Assembly (NCBI GenBank): GCA_937873155.1 | Contig: CALMVZ010000010.1 | Location: 372,001-436,000 of the forward strand | Reading direction: 5' to 3' | Length of the DNA stretch: 64,000 bases | From: an uncultured Bacteroidota bacterium | GTDB taxonomy: Bacteria; Bacteroidota; Bacteroidia; B-17B0; Aurantibacillaceae | Part shown: positions 23,392 through 32,177 of the stretch, piece by piece | Layout: each line of letters opens with the position of its first letter | How positions within the stretch are numbered: position 1 is the first letter of the stretch | Program-made: the position numbers and the translations under genes | The notes under the pieces: model-generated | Database searches by the model: none | Seen by the model: only the letters and a program-made list of their open reading frames with translations | Told to the model about the DNA's origin: nothing

Positions 23392-24869
23392 TATTTTTGA
23401 TTTAAATCGTTCATGATGCGTTTATCCCTTAGATCATAACTTCTTACATCAGATGTATAACTGCTGAGGTAGTCCTCCAGTTTATTACGCATCAAATTCA
23501 AATAATCGAACGGATAGGCGTAATAGACCTTCCCATCTCTTTCATTGATATTTTTAACGATCGGAACTCTTTCAGTTTGTAATTTCTGTTCACAAAAGGC
23601 CATTAGTTCAGGAATTGCCGAGTCTGATAAACTAAAAAGATAATTGTAATCGATCTCGTTTATTTTTTTATTCTGAAGATTATATCGTGCTATGGTCAGA
23701 TCCCAATCTACAGATCCGCTTAAAACTAAAAACACCATCCAGGTTGAGAAATTTATTCGTACTAAAAACCAGTTGCTCTTATTTGAAATGACTTTGATAG
23801 CAGTTAAGGTCAAACCTATAAACGCAAGTATTAACCAGACAGACACGCCGATCCGTAAGTGGGTCAATGTATATTCGGAAATATAGAGGTTGTTGCGCCA
23901 CGCAGCAGAAAGTACCATTAATACGTTTTGGAAGATCCAGGATAGAATCAAACCTTTAAAGAAAGAATTTCCTTTATAAAAATTCAGATCATTACGTAAA
24001 AAATACATAATAATGACAATCGCAAAAACGATGGAAAACATCAAAGCGGCAATACTTTCGTGAACAAAATCGGATAGTGTAACCCCTTCAGGTAATTTAC
24101 CGTCGAGGAAAATAGTATTCACATCGCCGATATTTAAAACTAAAAGCATAATGTTTAAAAGTGAGAACAGGACAATCAAACTGAATTTTTCTGTTTCCAA
24201 GCGAGGTTGAGTTGTTTCTTCGATTGGTCTTGCTGATAATTGAGGGTTCAAGCCATTTTCCCATTTCTCAATGAACGGAATTGTTTTGTGGTATAAGACA
24301 GCATACATTAAATAAAAACCGAAGCCTGTAAAAATGAACCATGAAAGTTTGGCAAGATCAAAATTCAGCCATTTGGTATTCTCAGAGAATAAAGGATTAC
24401 TTGCACGGTACAGCAGAAAGAAAAGGAAACTCACAAAAATAACAATCACTGCGCCGATCCATTTGTGATCTTTCTTTTTGTTTGGGTTTTTTGAAGATTC
24501 TTCGCGCCTTTTAACACCATCAATGATCATCCATATAAAAGCCGAAGCAATGCTATATCCGGCGAACATAAAATTAAAAAGAGAAGAGGTTTTTCTATTG
24601 AATGAGAGCCCGGATAGGATAAGAAGTGAAATAACATTTCCAATAATAGCCAGAGCGCTTGAATGAACAAAAATGCAAATTGAGCTGAATAGCACCATGC
24701 CTGCCGTTATAACCCATCTTTTATCTTTGATAAGATCTTTATTCCTGATCAATAAAAAAGTGATAAGAATAATTGAGAATAGTAAAAAATTTATTCCGGC
24801 GTTCTGTTCGTAGAACAAAATGCTATAAGCAGCTGTAGCTCCAATGAGCAATTGATCATTAGTTTTCAT
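23391..24869 (-). CDS. DUF4173 integral membrane protein
   Basis: The 492-residue protein has roughly a dozen membrane helices. The mid-protein DUF4173 region includes VHESIAALMFSIVFAIVII, LTHLRIGVSVWLILAFIGL and an aromatic/charged C-terminal periplasmic tail (NEIDYNYLFSLSDSAIPEL). Family function is unknown; members often occur next to regulators and small membrane proteins. The start overlaps the second Coq4-like gene by 11 bases. Confidence 0.85.
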   Translation of the reverse strand: MKTNDQLLIGATAAYSILFYEQNAGINFLLFSIILITFLLIRNKDLIKDKRWVITAGMVLFSSICIFVHSSALAIIGNVISLLILSGLSFNRKTSSLFNFMFAGYSIASAFIWMIIDGVKRREESSKNPNKKKDHKWIGAVIVIFVSFLFFLLYRASNPLFSENTKWLNFDLAKLSWFIFTGFGFYLMYAVLYHKTIPFIEKWENGLNPQLSARPIEETTQPRLETEKFSLIVLFSLLNIMLLVLNIGDVNTIFLDGKLPEGVTLSDFVHESIAALMFSIVFAIVIIMYFLRNDLNFYKGNSFFKGLILSWIFQNVLMVLSAAWRNNLYISEYTLTHLRIGVSVWLILAFIGLTLTAIKVISNKSNWFLVRINFSTWMVFLVLSGSVDWDLTIARYNLQNKKINEIDYNYLFSLSDSAIPELMAFCEQKLQTERVPIVKNINERDGKVYYAYPFDYLNLMRNKLEDYLSSYTSDVRSYDLRDKRIMNDLNQK

Positions 24870-25377
24870 AGCGGTTGGTTTTATAGAGTGATGATCTTAT
24901 TTTTTGCAGGTCCTCATTCAAAAGTTCTTTTAGATTCAGTTGTGAGATGTCGATACATTCTTGTCCGCGCTTATAGGAATTCTTTAGATAATTCCATTGG
25001 GTAGGAAGAAGGATCCATGCACCAATAGAAGTACCGAAAGAAGCAAGTGATCTTTTTCCATTGCCACGCAGGAAAAATTGTAGAGCCACTTCATCTTTAA
25101 ACGTGATCTGATAATCAAACAACACATGATGTACATCGTGGTATTCAGCATGAGCTAATGGTTCTACTTTGTTTTGTTGAAGGAATTGTCCCATAGCCCT
25201 GCCTAAACTCCCTTCTGAATACTTTAGAAGATCGGAAGTTGTGAGGTTCCAGTTCTTATCTTTAGAACCGAAGTCAAAAACCATCGGGCCGATAAGTTTA
25301 GCAACAAAACTTGAAGTTTTAAGATGAATGTCGTATGCGACACCTATTATTTTTTTAATGAGTGTTTTCATGATCAT
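24859..25377 (-). CDS. Coq4-like protein, copy 1
   Basis: The 172-residue protein carries the Coq4 metal motif HDxxH-x11-E (HDVHHVLFDYQITFKDE), followed by the family's VALQFFLRGNGKRSLASFGTS segment. Coq4 in eukaryotes and ubiquinone-making bacteria acts in coenzyme Q assembly and has been reported to remove and hydroxylate C1 of the quinone ring. Bacteroidota make menaquinone, so the substrate here is open. It starts with an ATGA overlap on the previous gene, its paralogue, and overlaps DUF4173 downstream. No signal peptide; membrane association likely. Confidence 0.82.
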   Translation of the reverse strand: MIMKTLIKKIIGVAYDIHLKTSSFVAKLIGPMVFDFGSKDKNWNLTTSDLLKYSEGSLGRAMGQFLQQNKVEPLAHAEYHDVHHVLFDYQITFKDEVALQFFLRGNGKRSLASFGTSIGAWILLPTQWNYLKNSYKRGQECIDISQLNLKELLNEDLQKIRSSLYKTNRYEN

Positions 25378-25862
25378 ATTAGTTTAAATTGACTCCGTAA
25401 TTGAAAAATATCCTTATTAAGGAATTGTTTAAAATGTAAATGTGTAAATGGTAAACTGTTCTTACCGCGTTGCCAGGCTTTTTTAAAATAGTTGAAATGT
25501 TCAGGGAAGAGCAGGAGAGAAATAACGCAAGTGCCTAATGTAAAAGGAGAGCGTTTCCCATTTCCGGCTAATACAAATTGCATGCAGACCTCATCTCTCA
25601 CATCCGTATTGTATCCGAACAGAACATGAAATACATCATGATGTTCGGCTTTTGGGATCGGCGCAAATTTCTGAATCCTGTAAAATTCCGACAGACAGTA
25701 ACCGAGCGTATTCTTCGGATAAGCCAAAAGCGACTCGAGGGTGATTCCCCATGAAGCACGTTTATAATAGAGCTTGGTGTGAACAAAAGTTCCAAATCCC
25801 AATAGCCACAATACAAATTTGTTACGGACGCCAAAGGTTTTGTTATAGTATATCGTTATCAT
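25374..25862 (-). CDS. Coq4-like protein, copy 2
   Basis: The 162-residue paralogue keeps the same metal motif (HDVFHVLFGYNTDVRDE) and the GNGKRSPFTLGTC segment. The copies differ strongly outside these motifs, so the duplication is old. I use the ATG at 25860-25862; a TTG ten codons upstream extends the frame. It is the first gene of the run 25892 to 21523 on the minus strand. Both copies keep all metal ligands, which argues that both are functional. Whether they act as a heterodimer is unknown. Confidence 0.8.
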   Translation of the reverse strand: MITIYYNKTFGVRNKFVLWLLGFGTFVHTKLYYKRASWGITLESLLAYPKNTLGYCLSEFYRIQKFAPIPKAEHHDVFHVLFGYNTDVRDEVCMQFVLAGNGKRSPFTLGTCVISLLLFPEHFNYFKKAWQRGKNSLPFTHLHFKQFLNKDIFQLRSQFKLI

Positions 25863-25930
25863 TTCGTAGTATAAAAGTACTTTGTATTTCAAAGTAAATG
25901 AATAAAAAAAATCTAAGTTGTGTTAATGCG

Positions 25931-26242
25931 TTAACTACCTGCGAATGGTGAACCTAAAATTCCAACTGCCAGTTCAGCCCAGATCAGGAAGAGAATCAGG
26001 AAAAGAGCGATACCGAATACGATCCTTTGTTTCGTTGTTTTTACTTTTCTCATGATCAATTCAAATGTTAAGCCGACAATAGTGAGCAGGAATCCCATAA
26101 TAATAAAGTCGAACACACTCCACTTTACTTCCTCTGTGAATTGCATTGCGATGAAGGGAATTAATAGTAAGACCGGAACAGCCAAAAGGATTCCGGCGAG
26201 CCGTTGGTTCGGCGTGATGACAGGTGTTTGTTGTGTTTCCAT
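25931..26242 (-). CDS. Small integral membrane protein
   Basis: The 103-residue protein has three hydrophobic segments (LAGILLAVPVLLLIPFIAMQ, VFDFIIMGFLLTIVGLTFELI, IVFGIALFLILFLIWAELAVG) and resembles small unannotated membrane proteins found next to a winged-helix regulator in Bacteroidota. A Pro-rich start (TPVITPNQRL) precedes the first helix. Function unknown; it lies 56 bp after the regulator on the same strand. Confidence 0.75.
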   Translation of the reverse strand: METQQTPVITPNQRLAGILLAVPVLLLIPFIAMQFTEEVKWSVFDFIIMGFLLTIVGLTFELIMRKVKTTKQRIVFGIALFLILFLIWAELAVGILGSPFAGS

Positions 26243-26298
26243 TTTATTTGTATTATTGGTTAATATCTATTTATAATGAAGTGCGAAGCTCTACTTCA

Positions 26299-26595
26299 TT
26301 ATCTGTTCTTCAATAATTTTTCAAGGGCATCAAGGTGTTCATTAAAAGCTTTCACGCCGATCTTGGTTGCAGAATAGGAGGTAAGTGGTTTCTTACCTAC
26401 AAATTCTTTTTTCACATGTACATAACCTTCTTTCTCTAAAGCTGTGATATGACTAGCCAGATTCCCATCCGTCAGATCCAAAAGATCTTTCATCGTATTG
26501 AAATCCATGCTGTCGTTAACCATCAACGCACTCATTATACCGAGGCGCACGCGGTTATCAAAAGCTTTATTGAGGTTATGTATTTTAAAATTCAA
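26299..26595 (-). CDS. Small winged-helix transcriptional regulator
   Basis: The 98-residue protein is a single winged-helix domain: FDNRVRLGIMSALMVNDSMDFNTMKDLLDLTDGNLASHITALEKEGYV is the HTH, and VHVKKEFVGKKPLTSYSATKIG forms the wing. It resembles the ArsR/MarR-like HTH_34 group. Start codon is a TTG at 26593-26595. Flanked by genes for two membrane proteins on the same strand, it probably controls that small cluster; no operator was identified. Confidence 0.85.
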   Translation of the reverse strand: MNFKIHNLNKAFDNRVRLGIMSALMVNDSMDFNTMKDLLDLTDGNLASHITALEKEGYVHVKKEFVGKKPLTSYSATKIGVKAFNEHLDALEKLLKNR

Positions 26596-26624
26596 GATTT
26601 AAAGATTCAATATTCAAAGATTGT

Positions 26625-27266
26625 TTAATTTTTAACGCGATCATACTTCCACCACATTAGGGCGCCGTAAATAATATGTAGCACACCAAAACCTAATGCC
26701 CAATATAGTAAACCATTTCCAAGATCGAACGCGGAAATTAATCCTAACGCAATTTGTCCCAGACCAAGATACTTAACATCATCATAGGTCATACGGCTTG
26801 CAGCAAAAATAGCGGTGCCGTAAAAACAAAGCATCATCGGTGCTATAAAAGCCAGGGAACCGTGAAGTAAGAATACAAAACTTAAAATTCCACCTGCAGT
26901 TAATGGTACGGCCATTTGCCACATTAATTGCCATGCTGTGTGATCAAATAATTTTGTGTTGTTTTTTTTAGCTTTCCTTGATGAAAAATAATAAGCCGTA
27001 ATTAATGAAAGACCTAACACGGCAGCTGCATCAAGAATGAAAAATCCATAGCCATCAAACCAGTCAGCATTCCGGCCATAAACAATTTGCCGCATACTTA
27101 ATACGTCGGAATTGATTCGCCATACGGCAAGGTAATAACCGACCAAAGCATAAACGCCGGCAAAAATTCCTGATAAACCGCTAAGCGATAAAAAGCGTGA
27201 ACTCTTCCGCATCATACTGCGTATATCGTTCAGCGCCTCAATGTGTTTGATATCTTCCTGTTGCAT
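26625..27266 (-). CDS. Multi-spanning membrane protein of the regulator cluster
   Basis: The 213-residue protein has about six membrane helices (for example FLSLSGLSGIFAGVYALVGYY and LGLGQIALGLISAFDLGNGLL) and a charged N-terminus (QEDIKHIEALNDIRSMMRKSS). It precedes the winged-helix gene by 29 bp. It has no enzyme motif that I recognise and resembles conserved hypothetical membrane proteins linked to HTH_34 regulators. Confidence 0.78.
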   Translation of the reverse strand: MQQEDIKHIEALNDIRSMMRKSSRFLSLSGLSGIFAGVYALVGYYLAVWRINSDVLSMRQIVYGRNADWFDGYGFFILDAAAVLGLSLITAYYFSSRKAKKNNTKLFDHTAWQLMWQMAVPLTAGGILSFVFLLHGSLAFIAPMMLCFYGTAIFAASRMTYDDVKYLGLGQIALGLISAFDLGNGLLYWALGFGVLHIIYGALMWWKYDRVKN

Positions 27267-27419
27267 GGTGAAAGGTTTTATTTAAAAGGACTTTGAAATA
27301 CAAAGTTAAGTATATTTTCTATACCTCCAAATTATTTTTAAGCCCCATTTTACATACATATGTAACATCCGGATAAGAGGAATAATTGTATATTTACTAC
27401 TCCCTTGCCAGGTAGGAAA

Positions 27420-28985
27420 ATGAGATGTTTTTTATCCATAATATTTAGTCTGAGTACCGGTTTTTTATTAAGCCAAAGTGGTGATGATAAGAAACTTGAG
27501 GTTGAAGCTGAGGCGGAATTCCAGGCCGGGAATTATGAAGATGCCCTTGAGGGTTATCTTAACCTTTTAAGTCTTGATCCGAAGAACGAAACCTACAATT
27601 ATAACATTGGGGTATGTTACCTCAACTCAAATATCAATAAAGCTAAGGCCATCCCTTATCTGCAAACTGTAGTTAATAAAGAAAAACACAATCCGAACGC
27701 TGATTTTTTATTAGGAAGGGCTTATCAATATGGTAACCGTTATGATGAAGCCATTGCCAGTTTTAATAAGTTCAAAGAATTGGCAAAAGGGAAATACGAG
27801 AACCTGGCGAATGTTGAACAAGAGATCCAATACAGTATCAATGCAAAAGAATTAACCAAGTTCCCGGTTGATGTTATTTTTCAGTCGCTGGGAAAAACAA
27901 TTAATTCCCCGTTCGCGGATTATTACCCTTTCGTTACTGAGACTGAAAATTATATGGTATTCAACTCTAAACGTCCCGTTAAAAAGGATGCGCAGAAAAT
28001 GGAGAATGGTCAATACAAAAATTCAATTTTCATTTCTAAAGTAATTAATGGCCAGTATGCCGAAGCCGATGTTATAGGCGAACCTGTTTGTGAAGGTAAC
28101 AGTGGTGAGGAAGTGATCGGGATGAATGCGAAGGGCGATATTCTTTTGATCTACAAGGCAGATTACAAAGGCGCAGGAAAAATTTATATAACTAAAATGT
28201 ATGCGAACGGTACTTTCTCAAAGCCTGAATTATTACCGGCGCCGATCAATAGTTCAGGTGACGAAATTGCAGCTTGCGTGAATAACGAAGGAAATACGAT
28301 TTATTTTGCCAGCGACCGTAAAGGTGGTTTTGGAGGAACGGACATTTATTCCTGCACAAAATTGCCAACCGGTAAATGGGGCGATCCACGGAATTGTGGA
28401 GTAGGGGTGAATACACCAATGAATGAAGACTTCCCGAATTTATCGCCTGACGGAAAAACTTTATTCTTTAGTTCAAAAGGTCATGCCAGCATGGGTGGTT
28501 ATGATATTTTTAAAGCTACTTATGATGAAGGCCAGCACCGTTTTATTAACCCAAGAAATTTAGGTTATCCTGTTAATACATCTTACGATGATCTGAATTT
28601 CAGAATTTCTAAATCCGGAAAGTATGGTTATGTTGCTTCTGTAAGGGGAGGTGGCAATGGTGATTATGATATTTACCGTGTATTATTTAACGAAGCAGAC
28701 CTGGATTACACTGTTCTGATCGGACAATTAGTGGCCAGAGATAATTCGCAAATTGAGTATCGTGACGTTATTATAGGTGTGAGCGATATTATTACAAAAG
28801 AATTGATCGGAAATTATTACCCGAATCCCGCTAACGGAAGAAGTATTATAATTTTGCCTCCCGGAAAATATATTTTGAATGTGGAAGCTCCGGGATTTAA
28901 GGATACCTCAATGCAAATTGAGATACTGGACAAATCATCATATCAATCAGAAAAACATTTATTCATAGAACTAAGCAAAAAATAA
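27420..28985 (+). CDS. Exported TPR and PD40 (WD40-like propeller) protein
   Basis: The 521-residue protein has a signal peptide (MRCFLSIIFSLSTGFLLSQ), two to three TPRs (about 25-120), then a WD40-like PD40 propeller (about 150-440; blades such as GNTIYFASDRKGGFGGTDIY and GKTLFFSSKGHASMGGYDIF) and a carboxypeptidase-regulatory-like beta domain (about 440-520). The layout matches the PorE/OmpA-family proteins linked to the type IX secretion system but lacks their C-terminal OmpA domain. I start at the ATG at 27420, not at the TTG five codons upstream. A TATATTTA box is at 27388-27395. Confidence 0.82.
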   Translation: MRCFLSIIFSLSTGFLLSQSGDDKKLEVEAEAEFQAGNYEDALEGYLNLLSLDPKNETYNYNIGVCYLNSNINKAKAIPYLQTVVNKEKHNPNADFLLGRAYQYGNRYDEAIASFNKFKELAKGKYENLANVEQEIQYSINAKELTKFPVDVIFQSLGKTINSPFADYYPFVTETENYMVFNSKRPVKKDAQKMENGQYKNSIFISKVINGQYAEADVIGEPVCEGNSGEEVIGMNAKGDILLIYKADYKGAGKIYITKMYANGTFSKPELLPAPINSSGDEIAACVNNEGNTIYFASDRKGGFGGTDIYSCTKLPTGKWGDPRNCGVGVNTPMNEDFPNLSPDGKTLFFSSKGHASMGGYDIFKATYDEGQHRFINPRNLGYPVNTSYDDLNFRISKSGKYGYVASVRGGGNGDYDIYRVLFNEADLDYTVLIGQLVARDNSQIEYRDVIIGVSDIITKELIGNYYPNPANGRSIIILPPGKYILNVEAPGFKDTSMQIEILDKSSYQSEKHLFIELSKK

Positions 28986-28988
28986 ATT

Positions 28989-29639
28989 ATGGTACACAAT
29001 CTATCGCAACACAACTCTATCTTCACTCAATTCTTAAATGAGATCCGTGATGAGAACATTCAGAAAGACAGTATGCGCTTCAGAAGGAACATGGAACGTA
29101 TTGGTGAGGTCATGGCATATGAACTGAGTAAAACACTGAACTATTCACCTTCAGAAACCATAACGCCTTTAGGAACCGCAGAAACAGTTGCATTATCTGA
29201 ACAACCGGTTGTAGCGACAATTCTCCGTGCAGGGTTGCCTTTGCATTTCGGAATCTTAAATTATTTTGACAGAGCTCAGAATGGATTTATCAGCGCCTAC
29301 CGCAGACATCATAAGGATAATTCTTTTGAGATCGCTTTAGAATATGTGGCTTGCCCGGATCTTAATGATAAAATTTTGATCCTTTGTGATCCAATGTTAG
29401 CAACCGGCTCATCAATGGTTCTAACTTATAAATCTCTTATGGCAAAAGGCAAACCAAAGCATACACATCTTGTAACAGCTATTGCTAGTCAGCAAGGAAT
29501 TGACCATGTGAAAACTCACATGCCTGATTCTAATTTTACTTTGTGGTGTGGTGCAGTGGATGAAGAATTAACAGCGCAGGCATATATTGTACCGGGTTTA
29601 GGTGATGCAGGAGACTTAGCATTTGGAAGTAAATTATAA
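28989..29639 (+). CDS. upp: Uracil phosphoribosyltransferase
   Basis: The 216-residue enzyme has the type I PRTase motif LILCDPMLATGSSMVLTY, the uracil-binding C-terminus AYIVPGLGDAGDLAFG, and the substrate segment TILRAGLPLHFGI. It makes UMP from uracil and PRPP. The gene lies three bases after the propeller gene and just before bshC on the same strand. Confidence 0.95.
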   Translation: MVHNLSQHNSIFTQFLNEIRDENIQKDSMRFRRNMERIGEVMAYELSKTLNYSPSETITPLGTAETVALSEQPVVATILRAGLPLHFGILNYFDRAQNGFISAYRRHHKDNSFEIALEYVACPDLNDKILILCDPMLATGSSMVLTYKSLMAKGKPKHTHLVTAIASQQGIDHVKTHMPDSNFTLWCGAVDEELTAQAYIVPGLGDAGDLAFGSKL

Positions 29640-29643
29640 AATA

Positions 29644-31242
29644 ATGCTCTCGAAAAGGGATATTGAGTTTAAAAAAGAATTTTTTAATCCTTTGGTGTAC
29701 GACTATTTGTCGGAGCATAAAGAACTTTTTGGTCTTTATGATTTTTTTCCGGACCGGGAAGGATTCACCAATGCTGTGTCTGCCATCCAAATGGAAAAAT
29801 ACAACCGCGCTTTATTGGTTGAAGTTTTGACCGAGCAAAGTAAACGCGTTAAGAATACGAGTTCAGCATCAGAAAAGAATATCCGGCTTCTTTCAAAAGA
29901 AAACACTTTCACTGTTACAACCGGGCATCAGTTATGTTTATTTACCGGCCCGTTGTATTTTATTTATAAAATATTTTCGGTGATCAATCTTTGTGAGAAG
30001 TTGAAACAGGAATTCCCTGACCAGAATTTTGTTCCTGTTTATTGGATGGCGAGCGAAGATCATGATTTTGAGGAAGTAAATCATTTTATTGTTTATGGAA
30101 AGAAGATTGAATGGAATTCTTCTGAAAAGGGTGGAGTTGGAACTTTCAAAACGGAAAGCTTAACGGAAGTAAAAGCAAAACTAAAAGAAATTTTAGGAGA
30201 AGGACCAAACGCAGATCTCTTAACTGATCTGTTTGAGAAAGCATATTTGAAACATTCAGATCTTGCTTCAGCAACTCAGTTTTTAGTTAATGAATTGTTC
30301 GGTAAATATGGTTTGGTTGTTGTAGACGGGAGTTCAAAAAAATTAAAGGAATCATTCATTCCTTATTTTGAGAAAGATATTTTTGAGAGTATATCCTTTA
30401 AGAAAGTTAATTCTACAATTGGAAAGCTGAAACAATTAAAGTATGAGGCACAGGTAAATCCTCGTGAAATAAATTGTTTCTATATAGAAGCGGGCCTGAG
30501 AGCACGAATTGAAAAAGAAGGGGAGGGTTATACTATTGTTGGGACAGATAAGAAATTCTCTAAAACTGAATTACAGCAACTCATAAAGTCAAATCCTGAA
30601 AAGATTAGCCCGAATGTTGTTCTGCGTCCTTGTTACCAGCAATTCATTCTGCCGAATCTCGCTTACGTGGGTGGTCCTGGCGAGTTGGCTTATTGGCTTG
30701 AGTATAAAGAACTATTTGATGAATCAGATCTGTTCTTCCCGGTATTAACGCTGAGAAAGATGATCACTATAATAGATAATAACACATTAAGTAAAATTAA
30801 AAAACTAGGATTCGGGATGGAAAATGTATTTGAGAACGAGCAGGAGTTAGTGAAGCTTTACATAGAGAAAAGCAATAACTCATTTAATTTAGAGAGTTAC
30901 AAAAAGACGATCGAAGATCTTTTCAGGAAGATCTCTGAAGAGACAGGTAAGGTCGACAAAACCCTTAACGCTACAGTAGAAGCTGAAAAGCAAAAGAATT
31001 TAAATTCAATTTCTACTTTGGAGCAAAAGACTATCCGTGCCATTAAGGCGAAGCTGGACACAGAAGTAAACCAGATCAAAGCGGTAAAAGCAAAATTATT
31101 CCCAAACGGAATTCCGCAGGAGCGCGTTGAGAATTTCAGTACTTATTACAATAAGTGGGGCAGTGATTTCCTAAGTTCATTAAAGGAAAGCATCACTTAC
31201 GATCTTGAGAACAATAAGCATATTATTATTGAGGAGAATTAA
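29644..31242 (+). CDS. bshC: Bacillithiol biosynthesis cysteine-adding enzyme BshC
   Basis: The 532-residue protein has the BshC signature VTTGHQLCLFTGPLYFIYKI, then VPVYWMASEDHDFEEVNHF and VLRPCYQQFILPNLAYVGGPGELAYW, with a C-terminal coiled coil (about 440-500). BshC adds cysteine to glucosaminyl malate as the last step of bacillithiol synthesis. I use the ATG at 29644; a TTG 21 bases upstream would overlap upp. The bshA and bshB genes are not in this window. The TAA shares one base with the next ATG. Confidence 0.93.
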   Translation: MLSKRDIEFKKEFFNPLVYDYLSEHKELFGLYDFFPDREGFTNAVSAIQMEKYNRALLVEVLTEQSKRVKNTSSASEKNIRLLSKENTFTVTTGHQLCLFTGPLYFIYKIFSVINLCEKLKQEFPDQNFVPVYWMASEDHDFEEVNHFIVYGKKIEWNSSEKGGVGTFKTESLTEVKAKLKEILGEGPNADLLTDLFEKAYLKHSDLASATQFLVNELFGKYGLVVVDGSSKKLKESFIPYFEKDIFESISFKKVNSTIGKLKQLKYEAQVNPREINCFYIEAGLRARIEKEGEGYTIVGTDKKFSKTELQQLIKSNPEKISPNVVLRPCYQQFILPNLAYVGGPGELAYWLEYKELFDESDLFFPVLTLRKMITIIDNNTLSKIKKLGFGMENVFENEQELVKLYIEKSNNSFNLESYKKTIEDLFRKISEETGKVDKTLNATVEAEKQKNLNSISTLEQKTIRAIKAKLDTEVNQIKAVKAKLFPNGIPQERVENFSTYYNKWGSDFLSSLKESITYDLENNKHIIIEEN

Positions 31243-32174
31243 TGGGTTCTTATTTAAATAGATTAGTCGAGCTTAATGATATTCCTGAATTAAATTCTAT
31301 TATTCGTAGTGCTTTCGGAGTTAATGTTGACCCGGAAATTTTAAAGAAAAAATATTTTCATAAGTATCAAAAAAAGGACCTTTCGTTCATTTCTTTTAGT
31401 GAAGAAAGGACTGGCGCATCCTTTTATGGGATGATCTATATGAAAGCGACGTACAATGGCGATGTTTTTCCTATAGGTCAATCTTGCGATTCCATGACTC
31501 ATAAATCCCACGGAGGGAAGGGCCTTTTTGTGAATCTGGCAAACGAAGCATATAAGAATGCTAAAGAAAAGGGAATAGAATACATTTTTGGGTTCCCTAA
31601 TGAAACTATTTATCCTTTAAGAACCAAAAAACTCAACTGGCTTCATTACGAGAACATAAATGTTTTTCAAGTAAAAATTTCAACTTTTCCTTTCGCTAAG
31701 CTGGCAAAAAAGCTGCCTTTTTTCAGGCCATTGTATTTGGCTTATGTGAATAGGATTGTATCAATACACAAAAGTCACGAGCCGTTCTTCAGGAATTCTG
31801 TGCTTGCCAAAAACGTTGGCGGAATTTTGCATGATGCAGATTATTTTGAATACAAAAGCAGTAAGGATAAGTTCGTCATTAAGATCGGAAATATCCATTT
31901 ATGGATCAAAATTGATGGTTACATGTGGATTGGTGATTTTGAGAAAACAAATAAAGAAGAGTTCAATCAGGTGTTTAATAAATTGAAGAATATAGCATCC
32001 CGGATCGGATGTTCGTCAATTGTATTTCGTTTCCAGGAAGGAACTTCTAATTCTGAATTATTGAAACATTTTTTAGATGTTGATCATACTATGCCATTAG
32101 GATATATTCACTTAACAGAAAAACATAAGAACAAAATATTTAAATTTTCGGGTGCAGATTTCGACAGTTGGTGA
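31242..32174 (+). CDS. GNAT-fold acetyltransferase-like protein
   Basis: The 310-residue protein has a GNAT-like core in its first half: GASFYGMIYMKATYNGDVFPIGQSCDSMTHKSHGGKGLF resembles a beta-strand and CoA loop in which Gly-rich GGKGLF replaces the usual RxxGxG/A, and YIFGFPNETIYPL is a typical following strand. Such proteins with FGFPN occur in polysaccharide clusters. The ATG overlaps the bshC stop by one base, but the job is more likely in the glycan genes that follow. The acyl acceptor is not predictable. Confidence 0.72.
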   Translation: MGSYLNRLVELNDIPELNSIIRSAFGVNVDPEILKKKYFHKYQKKDLSFISFSEERTGASFYGMIYMKATYNGDVFPIGQSCDSMTHKSHGGKGLFVNLANEAYKNAKEKGIEYIFGFPNETIYPLRTKKLNWLHYENINVFQVKISTFPFAKLAKKLPFFRPLYLAYVNRIVSIHKSHEPFFRNSVLAKNVGGILHDADYFEYKSSKDKFVIKIGNIHLWIKIDGYMWIGDFEKTNKEEFNQVFNKLKNIASRIGCSSIVFRFQEGTSNSELLKHFLDVDHTMPLGYIHLTEKHKNKIFKFSGADFDSW

Positions 32175-32177
32175 ACG

